A stretch of 13,866 nucleotides of DNA. Origin: UBA4655 sp964585575 (GTDB taxonomy: Bacteria > Planctomycetota > Planctomycetia > Pirellulales > UBA1268). Shown in pieces: positions 1-5,933 of the stretch. Under the pieces are notes generated by a model. It had not been told where the DNA came from. It worked only from the letters and a program-made list of their open reading frames with translations, and did no database searches. Position numbers and translations under genes: made by a program. The DNA lies in the NCBI GenBank assembly GCA_964585575.1, contig CAZPEM010000091.1, forward strand, positions 1 through 13,866. Reading direction: 5' to 3'. Position 1 is the first letter of the stretch; each line of letters begins with the position of its first letter.

Positions 1-102
1 GGCCTCCGGCCTGCGCTGGTCAGCTACGCCGTCTCGGGCACACGGGCAGCCCCTCGCGGTCAACGCTGCTGGCTCGGGGCTGCCCGTGTCCCCTCGCGGT
101 CT
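1..102 (-). repeat. Partial, tandemly arranged copy of the dispersed structured repeat (module B only)
   Basis: Read on the minus strand, positions 65 to 1 match the head of the module at 12948-13006: a run of about 39 nt is identical, including GCCCGTGTGCCCGAGACGG and GTAGCTGACCAGCGCAGG. The copy is cut by the window edge inside the first internal hairpin. Just upstream on the minus strand (90 to 66) lies a tail segment matching the end of the full copy at 13071-13095 (ACGGGCAGCCCCGAGCC). The order is therefore tail of one unit followed by head of the next, a head-to-tail tandem lacking the other half (module A) of the full element. A 13-bp perfect inverted repeat (CACGGGCAGCCCC at 41-53, GGGGCTGCCCGTG at 76-88) results, and CCCTCGCGGTC occurs directly repeated at 51-61 and 91-101. 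The promoter box of the next gene begins 11 nt after the repeat. Confidence 0.8.
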
Positions 103-112
103 TTTTCCACGC

Positions 113-118
113 TAGAAT
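113..118 (+). promoter_or_regulatory. Candidate -10 box (TAGAAT) for near-leaderless transcription of the acyl-CoA synthetase/dehydrogenase gene
   Basis: TAGAAT ends 9 nt before the ATG at 128, which would put the transcription start about 3 nt upstream of the start codon. No Shine-Dalgarno-like sequence separates the box from the ATG, and no convincing -35 hexamer is seen 16-18 nt upstream. The same arrangement recurs before two other genes in the window (8538 and 12248), which raises confidence. Confidence 0.5.
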
Positions 119-127
119 CTGGCCGAC

Positions 128-3100
128 ATGAAACGCGATGCGGTGGCCGGTTCGCTGTCGGAACTTCTGCTCGCGCGGGTCGTCGACGACCGCGACTCGC
201 CGGCGATCGTCGTTCCCGCGGCGTCCCGGTGGCCCGGGCCGCGGGAGCGGGCCGACGGCGAGTTTTCGTGGGGCGATCTCGTCGCGTCGGCGCTCCGGCT
301 CGCGGAGCGCTTCGAGGGGTCGGGGCTCGCTCCCGGCGACCGCCTCGTTCAGATCGGCCCCCACGCCGCCGATACCGTGGTCGTCGATCTCGCCTGCCTG
401 CTCTCGGGGATCGTCCATGTGCTCCTGCACCACGACGACGCTCCGGCGGCCCACGCCGAGCAGATCGGCTGGCTCGAGCCGAAGGCCGTGGCGCTGACGG
501 GGCCGATGTCGCTGACCGTCATGCCGGGCCGGGCGGCCGCCGGGTCGTTCGTCGGTCGCACGTTCGACTTTCGCGGCCAGCCGCTCCTTTCGCGGGGAAG
601 GCCCGACGGGTTTGCCGAGGAGGTGGCGAAGCGGGTGGAGCGGTGCCGGCCGGAGGCATGCTCGACGATCCTGCTCTCCTCGGGCACGAGCGGCCATCCC
701 CACGGCGTCGCGCATTCGCAGCGGTCGCTTCTCGCCAACGCGGTCGCGTCGTCGGCCGTGTTTCTCGACGACGAGCGGGACGTGCGGCTTTCCTGGCTGC
801 CGATGAGCCATGCCCTGCCGCGGACGGGCGACCTCTACACCGCGGTCGTGCGGGGCGCCTGCCTCGCGATCGTGGAGGATCGCCGGAAGCTGCTCGACGC
901 CTGCCGCGAGGCGAAGCCGGCCGCGATCCTGGGCGTGCCGGCGATGTTCGAGCGGCTCGAGGCCGCAGTCAGGCGAGGTGCGATCGGCGATCTCTCGTCG
1001 GCGGTCGGGGGCCGCGTGCGGGTGTGCGTGTCGGGCGGGGCGCCGCTTCGCGAGCGGACGATCGACGCCTTCCGAGCCGCGGGCGTGCCGCTCGTGCAGG
1101 GCTACGGGCTCGCGGAGGCCGGGCCGGTCGTGACCCTCGCGAGCCCGAGGACGGCAAGAACGGGAACGGTCGGTCTCCCGCTCGAAGGAGTGGAACTTCG
1201 CACCGACACCGACGGGCAACTGCTCGTGCGGACGCCCGGCCGCTGCCTCGGCGTGCTGCTGCCGACCCGCGATGCCGGCAGCGGACCATCCGGCCGCCAG
1301 ACCGCGGAGTACGTAGCCCACGATCCTGATTCGTTCCTCGCGACCGGCGACCTGGCGTCGATCGACTCCGACGGCCACGTGCGGATCACGGGCCGATGCG
1401 TCGACGCGATCGTGCTCTCCGGCGGCGAGAAGGTGCCTCCCGCCGAGGTGGAGCGGGTGATCGCCGAGGATCCGCTCGTGGCGCAGGTGTGCGTCGTCGG
1501 AGGCGGACTGCGGCGGCCGCTGGCGATCGTGGTGCCGGAGCCCGCCGCCGTCCGCGAGGCGATCCGACGGATGGGGCTGCGGGTCTTCAGCCGGCGCGGC
1601 GCGGTCCGCCATCCGAAGCTTTTGGCGTGGATCGCCCGCCGGATCGAAGCCCGTCAGCGGCGGCTGCCGGCAGCCTGGAGGGCGTCCGCGATGCTACTGG
1701 CGTCACGGCCGCTCGATGCGGCCCACGGCGAGGCGACCGTGTCGCTCAAGCTCAAGCGGGGTGCGATCGCGGAGCATTTCTCCTTTGCGATCGAGGCCGC
1801 GGCTTCGGGGCACGGCTGCCTCGGCATGACGTCGATCCCGCACGACTGCGAGGCGAACGCCGCCGCGACCGGGCCGTGCATCGCGTCATTGCTCTTCTCG
1901 CCGTCGTCGTCCGGCGGATTCGGGGCCGCCGCGGCCGGTCCGCTCCGGGCGAGGATCGCCCGCGTGGTCGAGGAGTCGGTCGCGGTGCTCGAGGAACTCC
2001 GGGCCGACGGTCGGATCTTCGAGCAGGAAGGGGCCGCGGCCGGAAGATTTTCCCGCGAGGCGGAACGCCGTCTCGCAGGCATCGGGCTGTGGGGCCTGAC
2101 CGTCTCCGAGTCGCACGGTGGCGCGGGGGCGGGCGTGGTCGAACTCGTGCGGGCGGTCTCGAGGCTCGCGTCGGTGTCGCCGACGGCCGCCGGCATCCTT
2201 TCGGTGCACGCATCGATCGGCGCCGTCTCGGCGGTGGAGGCCTTCGGCAATGCCTCGCAGCGGGAGCGTTGGCTGCCGAAGCTCGCGAGGGGCGAGCCGC
2301 TCTCGATCTTCGGTGCGACCGAGCCGGATGCCGGCTGCGATCTCGGGAGGGTGGCAACGCGGCTCGAACGCTTGCCGGACCGGCCGGGCAGGCTTGTGCT
2401 CTCGGGCCAAAAGATGTTCATCACGAACGCCACGCACGGCCGGCTCGTGAAGCTGCTTGCCAAGCTCGATGGAAAGCCGGCCGTGGTTCTCGTCAGGCTG
2501 CCGGAGAACGACACCGAATCGTTCCGGCTGGAGCCGTCACGGATCCACCCGCTCAAGCACGCCCACAACGCGACGCTCGTCTTCGACCGCTTCGAGGTGG
2601 AGGAGGCCGACCTGCTCGCCGTGCCGGCCGGTGACGGGATGGCGGTCGTCTGGCACGGCCTCAACCGGGGCCGCGTGACGCTCGCCGCGCAGGCGGCCGG
2701 CACGCAACGGATCATGCTCTCCCACGCCCTCTCGTATGCCCGCGAGCGGGAGACCTGGGGGAGGCCGATCGCAACGAGGCAGCTCATCCAGGGGCGGCTC
2801 GCGCGGATCGCGATGGGGGTCGTCGCGGCGGAGTCGCTCGCCGTCTGGGCCGCGACCGTGGTCGATGCCGGCGGTGGGGAGCTCGAGGCGATCACGGCGA
2901 AGATCGTCGCCGGCGAATGCGTCCGCGATTCGGCCATCGCCGCCCTCGGCATCCACGCGGGGAGGTCGTTCCTCGTCGGCCATCCGCTCGGCGACGCGAT
3001 CCACGACCACCTCGCCGTCGGCATCTACGAGGGAGAGAGCGAGCTGCTGGGGCTCGCGCTCTTCAAGGGGCTCGCGAAACGGCACCCGCTCGCCTCGGCG

Positions 3101-3553
3101 GCCCGCGTCTCCGACGTCCGGCGGGCGGCCGCATGGCTCGCCTGGCGGGCGTCGCGATGGGCGGCACGGCCTCCGGCGTTTGGATCGGTGCTCGACAGCG
3201 AACTGCGGAGCCACGCCTCGGCCGCCCGGCGACTGCTCGATCGAACCGCGGTCGCGATCGATCGGGCGATCCGCCGCCATGGCCGGAAGCTCGCCGAGGA
3301 GCAATTGCTCATGGCGGAGCTCTCCCGCCGCGTGCGGACGGCCGTGGCGGTGATGGCCGTCGCGCACCACGTCGACCACGATCCGATCGGCGAACACGGC
3401 CTATGCGGGGAGCCACGGTGGCGATTGCTCGCGGCCGACGCGTTCTGCCGATCGGCGCTTTCCCGCGGAATGGGTCGCGCTGCTGCGGGTCGCGGGGCTT
3501 CCGCTGCCGACCTCGCCGCCGAGGCACGGCTCGGATCGGCGATCGTCGGCTGA
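128..3553 (+). CDS. Fusion protein: acyl-CoA/acyl-AMP synthetase (ANL family) plus acyl-CoA dehydrogenase
   Basis: This 1141-residue protein joins two enzymes of fatty-acid activation and oxidation. The N-terminal half (about 1-550) is an adenylate-forming ligase: core motif SSGTSGHPHGVAH at 184-196, GYGLAEAG at 325-332, ATGD at 405-408 (Asp408 expected to bind the ribose), a hinge region with TGR, and a C-terminal lysine motif SLKLKR at 539-544 containing the probable catalytic Lys. A low-complexity linker (about 550-630) leads to an acyl-CoA dehydrogenase (about 630-1000) with GATEPDAGCDLG near 729 (FAD/substrate loop), FITNATHG, and IYEGE at 966-970, where Glu968 fits the catalytic base of the family. 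A helical tail follows (1000-1141). No phosphopantetheine carrier domain is visible. One oddity is His in place of the usual Lys in the P-K-G core motif. Predicted reactions are ATP-dependent acyl activation and FAD-dependent alpha,beta-desaturation; whether the acceptor is CoA or a carrier protein cannot be read. ATG 128 is preferred because of the box at 113-118. Confidence 0.88.
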   Translation: MKRDAVAGSLSELLLARVVDDRDSPAIVVPAASRWPGPRERADGEFSWGDLVASALRLAERFEGSGLAPGDRLVQIGPHAADTVVVDLACLLSGIVHVLLHHDDAPAAHAEQIGWLEPKAVALTGPMSLTVMPGRAAAGSFVGRTFDFRGQPLLSRGRPDGFAEEVAKRVERCRPEACSTILLSSGTSGHPHGVAHSQRSLLANAVASSAVFLDDERDVRLSWLPMSHALPRTGDLYTAVVRGACLAIVEDRRKLLDACREAKPAAILGVPAMFERLEAAVRRGAIGDLSSAVGGRVRVCVSGGAPLRERTIDAFRAAGVPLVQGYGLAEAGPVVTLASPRTARTGTVGLPLEGVELRTDTDGQLLVRTPGRCLGVLLPTRDAGSGPSGRQTAEYVAHDPDSFLATGDLASIDSDGHVRITGRCVDAIVLSGGEKVPPAEVERVIAEDPLVAQVCVVGGGLRRPLAIVVPEPAAVREAIRRMGLRVFSRRGAVRHPKLLAWIARRIEARQRRLPAAWRASAMLLASRPLDAAHGEATVSLKLKRGAIAEHFSFAIEAAASGHGCLGMTSIPHDCEANAAATGPCIASLLFSPSSSGGFGAAAAGPLRARIARVVEESVAVLEELRADGRIFEQEGAAAGRFSREAERRLAGIGLWGLTVSESHGGAGAGVVELVRAVSRLASVSPTAAGILSVHASIGAVSAVEAFGNASQRERWLPKLARGEPLSIFGATEPDAGCDLGRVATRLERLPDRPGRLVLSGQKMFITNATHGRLVKLLAKLDGKPAVVLVRLPENDTESFRLEPSRIHPLKHAHNATLVFDRFEVEEADLLAVPAGDGMAVVWHGLNRGRVTLAAQAAGTQRIMLSHALSYARERETWGRPIATRQLIQGRLARIAMGVVAAESLAVWAATVVDAGGGELEAITAKIVAGECVRDSAIAALGIHAGRSFLVGHPLGDAIHDHLAVGIYEGESELLGLALFKGLAKRHPLASAARVSDVRRAAAWLAWRASRWAARPPAFGSVLDSELRSHASAARRLLDRTAVAIDRAIRRHGRKLAEEQLLMAELSRRVRTAVAVMAVAHHVDHDPIGEHGLCGEPRWRLLAADAFCRSALSRGMGRAAAGRGASAADLAAEARLGSAIVG

Positions 3554-3556
3554 ACG

Positions 3557-4678
3557 CTACTCGCCGCCGCTTGCGACGATTGCGGGCCACCAGCTGCAGA
3601 GGTACCACGCGCGGGGTGTCGTCAACTCCGCGAGCCGCTCGAGGAACGCCATGGACGAATCACCGACGATCAGCGACCTGCCGGCGGCCGACGAGGCGTC
3701 GCCCCCGAGCACCTCGTCGATGAGCCCCTTCGGCCTCGTGTACTTCACGACGCGAGCCTTCTCCTCCGGCAGCCCGGCCAGCTCGCAGGCCCGCTTCACG
3801 GCATCCTCGAGGAACCCGATCCGATCGACGAGTCCGGCCTCGTGGGCCTGCTTCGCCGTGAAGATCTGCCCCGTGGTCACCTTCGCGATCGCGGCGTCGT
3901 CGAGCTTCGGCCGTCCAGCCTTCACGATCTCCTTGAACCGGGAGAACATCTCGTCGACGAGAGACTGCAGGAGCTTTCGCTCTCTTTCGGCGAGATCGGG
4001 CGAGCGGTCCTTGGTGGGACTGAGCATCTCCTTGAGCGGCCCGCTGGCGACGGAGTCGTCCTTGATGTCGAACCGCTTTACGAACTTGGAGAGATCGAAA
4101 TGCGGGATGATCACGCCGATCGATCCCGTGAGCGTGGCCGGCTCGGCGAAGATCACGTCCTCTCGGCCGCCGTTCGCCATCGCCACGTAGTAGCCGCCGC
4201 TGGCGGCGATGCCCCCCATGCTCACGACGACCGGCAGTTCGCGATCTTTCGCGAGCGTCGTGAGGCGGTAGTGGATTTCGTCGCTCCCGCTCACGGTCCC
4301 GCCGGGCGAGTCGACGCGGAGCACGATCGCCTTGACCGATTCGTCCTCCTTCACCCGGTCGAGTTGTGCCTTCGCGAACCCGTCGCCCCCCATGATGGCG
4401 CCGGCGACCGTCACGATCGCCACCTTGTCGGCCGCGACCTTCGACAACGAATGGTACTTCTCGACGACCTTGGAATCACCCTGGAAATAGCTTGCGTTCG
4501 CCGCGAGGCTCGAAATGGCCACGAGCGTCGCGATGCCGGCGATCGCCCAGGCGATCCGGCCGCCCCAGCGGCTCCAACCGCCGGGCTGCTCGAGCACCAC
4601 GCGGGTGATGCCTTCGCCGCGGAGAGGCTCCGGCGGCTTCGACGGATCGACGGGGCGTGTGAGCGGTTCGAACGTCAT
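3557..4678 (-). CDS. sppA: Signal peptide peptidase SppA, 36K type (peptidase family S49)
   Basis: SppA is a membrane-anchored serine protease that degrades cleaved signal peptides in or at the cytoplasmic membrane. The 373-residue form chosen here has a cytoplasmic Pro-rich N-terminus, one transmembrane segment (about 42-60) and an S49 protease domain. It carries DSPGG at 123-127, the nucleophile Ser160 in IAASGGYY, GSIGV at 185-189, and the general base Lys216 in SGPLKEM, the Ser/Lys dyad arrangement of short bacterial SppA enzymes. The reading frame is open to an upstream ATG at 4756, but the start at 4678 is preferred: AGGGA (4686-4690 on the complement) lies 7 nt upstream, the residues between look non-coding, and the -10 box at 4708-4713 would exclude the longer form. 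Its stop lies 3 bp from the stop of the convergent fusion gene. Confidence 0.93.
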   Translation of the reverse strand: MTFEPLTRPVDPSKPPEPLRGEGITRVVLEQPGGWSRWGGRIAWAIAGIATLVAISSLAANASYFQGDSKVVEKYHSLSKVAADKVAIVTVAGAIMGGDGFAKAQLDRVKEDESVKAIVLRVDSPGGTVSGSDEIHYRLTTLAKDRELPVVVSMGGIAASGGYYVAMANGGREDVIFAEPATLTGSIGVIIPHFDLSKFVKRFDIKDDSVASGPLKEMLSPTKDRSPDLAERERKLLQSLVDEMFSRFKEIVKAGRPKLDDAAIAKVTTGQIFTAKQAHEAGLVDRIGFLEDAVKRACELAGLPEEKARVVKYTRPKGLIDEVLGGDASSAAGRSLIVGDSSMAFLERLAELTTPRAWYLCSWWPAIVASGGE

Positions 4679-4685
4679 GGGAAGT

Positions 4686-4690
4686 TCCCT
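4686..4690 (-). promoter_or_regulatory. Ribosome binding site deciding the sppA start
   Basis: AGGGA on the minus strand, 7 nt before the ATG at 4678. The in-frame ATG at 4756 has no comparable site. Confidence 0.6.
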
Positions 4691-4707
4691 GTCGCGGATG
4701 ACCCGGG

Positions 4708-4713
4708 ATTGTA
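4708..4713 (-). promoter_or_regulatory. Candidate -10 box (TACAAT) of the sppA promoter
   Basis: TACAAT on the minus strand matches the sigma-70 consensus at 5 of 6 positions. It predicts a transcription start near 4701 and a leader of about 23 nt that contains the ribosome binding site. No clear -35 hexamer is seen at 16-18 nt. Confidence 0.5.
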
Positions 4714-4750
4714 ACCGATTCTGCGACCCTGAAATCGACCGGGGCAGGAT

Positions 4751-4780
4751 TTGCACGTCGGGTGGGGATGCGGCTACCTT
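4751..4780 (+). promoter_or_regulatory. Candidate promoter of the TIM-barrel isomerase-like gene
   Basis: TTGCAC at 4751-4756 and TACCTT at 4775-4780 are separated by 18 nt. Each matches the sigma-70 consensus weakly (3 of 6). The layout resembles the better promoters at 10316-10344 and 12191-12219. It predicts a leader of about 53 nt and lies back to back with the sppA promoter in the 161-bp divergent gap. Confidence 0.35.
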
Positions 4781-4824
4781 GACGAACGTCCGAGATCCGC
4801 CCGCGTGCGGATGGCGAGTAAAGC

Positions 4825-4831
4825 AAGGAGG
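4825..4831 (+). promoter_or_regulatory. Strong ribosome binding site supporting a GTG start
   Basis: AAGGAGG lies 8 nt before the GTG at 4840. It is the strongest Shine-Dalgarno sequence in the window and decides the otherwise non-ATG start. Confidence 0.75.
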
Positions 4832-4839
4832 TTCACCGA

Positions 4840-5586
4840 GTGTTCGTGTGCGTCAGTACGGAGTGTTTCCCCGAGTTGCCGCTGTCGGAGGCGATGGAGC
4901 GGCTGTCGGAGCTCGAGTTCACGGCCGTCGAACTCGACGTGCACGAAGAGGGGGGCCACCTCCGTCCCGGGCTCGTCGCCGCCGACCCCGATGCCGCGAT
5001 CGCCCAGTGCAGCGACCTCCAGCGGCTTCGGCCGGTCGCCGTGTCGTTCTCGTCGCCCGAAACGCCCGAACTCTACGACCGTTTCGAGGCGGCCTGCCGG
5101 CTGGCGAAGGCCCTCGGCGTCGTCACGATGGTCGTCGATTCTTCCGAGCTCGGAACCCCCTTCAACGGCGAAATCGAGCGGCTTCGCCAGTTCGTGAAGA
5201 TCGCCAACGGCTTCGGATCGCTCGTCGGCGTGAAGACGGCGTCGGGCAGGATGACGCAGGACGCGGAGACGACGGCGTCGCTCTGCCGCAACGTCCCGGG
5301 CCTCGGCGTCACCCTCGACCCCAGCCACTTCATCTACGGCCACAAGAAGCCCGCGTCGTGGGAGCCGATCCTCAAGTACGTCTGCCACGTCCACCTGCGG
5401 GACACGAAGCCCGACGCCTTCCAGGTCCGCATCGGGCAGGGCAACATCGAGTACGGCAAGCTCGTGACGCAGCTGCAACGGTTCAACTACGACCGCGCGC
5501 TCTGCGCCCACATGCCCCCGATCGAGGGTGCGAGCCAGCCGGGCGAACTCCGCAAGATGCGGCTGCTGCTCGAGAGCCTTCTCTGA
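4840..5586 (+). CDS. Xylose-isomerase-like TIM-barrel protein (sugar phosphate isomerase/epimerase or AP-endonuclease-2 superfamily)
   Basis: This 248-residue cytoplasmic protein fits one TIM-barrel domain of this superfamily, whose members are usually metal-dependent isomerases, epimerases or related enzymes. Visible family signatures are VELD at 30-33 (Glu31 a possible ligand), LDPSHF at 159-164 (Asp160, His163), CHVHLRD at 182-188 (His185) and the C-terminal GQGNIEYGKL at 199-208. Two positions where relatives usually carry metal-binding glutamates look substituted: the strand reading LVGVKTASG (Lys132) and the last strand reading ALCAHMPP (220-227). The metal site may be altered or partly lost, so the substrate and even catalysis are uncertain. 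Translation starts at GTG 4840 behind AAGGAGG. The gene stands alone, divergent from sppA, and is followed by a large hairpin and a repeat copy. Confidence 0.8.
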   Translation: MFVCVSTECFPELPLSEAMERLSELEFTAVELDVHEEGGHLRPGLVAADPDAAIAQCSDLQRLRPVAVSFSSPETPELYDRFEAACRLAKALGVVTMVVDSSELGTPFNGEIERLRQFVKIANGFGSLVGVKTASGRMTQDAETTASLCRNVPGLGVTLDPSHFIYGHKKPASWEPILKYVCHVHLRDTKPDAFQVRIGQGNIEYGKLVTQLQRFNYDRALCAHMPPIEGASQPGELRKMRLLLESLL

Positions 5587-5588
5587 TT

Positions 5589-5642
5589 GCCCCCGTGGCA
5601 ATGCGACGGCCTTTATAGAGGCCGCATTGCCGCCGGGGGGGC
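5589..5642. terminator. Large imperfect hairpin directly after the TIM-barrel gene; possible transcription terminator
   Basis: The arms GGCAATGCG-acg-GCCT (5597-5612) and AGGCCGCATTGCC (5619-5631) pair over 13 bp with a 3-nt bulge and a TTATAG loop. The stem can extend outward through GCCCCCG (5589-5595) against the CGGGGGGGC run (5634-5642). It begins 2 nt after the stop codon. No T-tract follows, so it is not a classical intrinsic terminator. The right arm is the first part of the repeat at 5619-5911. Confidence 0.45.
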
Positions 5643-5911
5643 AGACGCATCGTCGCTACGGCGAGGATACGCCTGATGCTCCTCAACGTTCCCCGACCCC
5701 CCGAACACGCCCCCCGGTAGCGTTCAGCATCAAGGTGCGTGTGTGACTCATGGAGCACCACGTTTGACCGCGAGGGGCTGCCCGTGCCACGTCGCCGGCG
5801 TAGCTGACCAGCGAAGGTATGGATGCCGAGAGCGCAGTCAGCTCCGAGCGAGCGGAGGTCCGGAGGACCGAAGCGAGCGTCCGGAGACGTGGCACGGGCA
5901 GCTCCGAGCCC
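5619..5911 (+). repeat. Full copy 1 of the dispersed structured repeat (modules A and B)
   Basis: This 293-bp segment aligns end to end with the 294-bp segment at 12798-13091. Module A (about 5619-5735) includes a 33-nt block (5672-5704) identical to 12851-12883, and an inverted repeat TGATGCT (5674-5680)/AGCATCA (5726-5732) with inner AACG (5685-5688)/CGTT (5721-5724). Module B (5774-5905) is a 132-nt structured unit listed separately. The copy fills the gap between two convergent genes, ending about 22 bp from the stop of the TPR gene. I see no convincing coding region inside; short open frames change frame between copies. Confidence 0.9.
5774..5905 (+). ncRNA. Candidate folded RNA or cruciform unit (module B, copy 1)
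   Basis: The outer stem pairs 5774-5793 with 5886-5905 over 20 positions (17 perfect plus one G-T and two G-C); its core is GCTGCCCGTGCCACGTC against the exact reverse complement. Inside are AGCTGAC (5802-5808)/GTCAGCT (5837-5843), a small hairpin GGTA-TGGA-TGCC (5816-5827), CTCCG/CGGAG (5842-5857) and GGTCC-GGA-GGACC (5857-5869). Adjacent inner stems share 1-2 nt, so not all can be at full length together. The unit at 12954-13085 has the same length and the same helices with compensatory changes. Whether it acts as RNA or DNA is not known; no dedicated promoter is apparent. Confidence 0.45.
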
Positions 5912-5933
5912 ACACCGAGCGTCCGGCGTGGAC

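Noticed and set aside
20..1612. 530-codon minus-strand open frame opposite the acyl-CoA synthetase half
   Set aside because: Arg/His/Pro-rich shadow with no domain signature; the plus strand carries all ANL-family motifs.
1654..3024. 456-codon minus-strand open frame opposite the acyl-CoA dehydrogenase half
   Set aside because: Ser/Ala-rich shadow; the plus strand encodes the complete dehydrogenase motifs.
128..3553. Two separate genes wrongly joined
   Set aside because: The frame is continuous through the linker, with no stop codon, plausible internal promoter or ribosome binding site seen near 1750-2020; a true fusion is the simplest reading.
4679..4756. Longer sppA start at 4756
   Set aside because: The extra 26 residues lack a ribosome binding site and overlap the TACAAT -10 box; the start at 4678 has AGGGA at good spacing.
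5619..5750. Possible short protein on the minus strand of module A (similar translations in both repeat copies)
   Set aside because: Both copies can be read as a segment resembling GTLRSIRRILAVATMR, but upstream of it the frame shifts between copies and indels are not multiples of three. The similarity follows from nucleotide conservation, so I treat it as non-coding.
5774..5905. tRNA or known riboswitch in the structured repeat
   Set aside because: No cloverleaf with T-loop motif or recognisable riboswitch core is visible; the unit lies after genes rather than in leaders.
5619..5911. Insertion sequence or miniature transposable element (MITE)
   Set aside because: The outer ends of the A+B unit show no terminal inverted repeats and no target-site duplication that I can identify. 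The inverted repeats are internal to module B, so mobility is not supported by this window alone.
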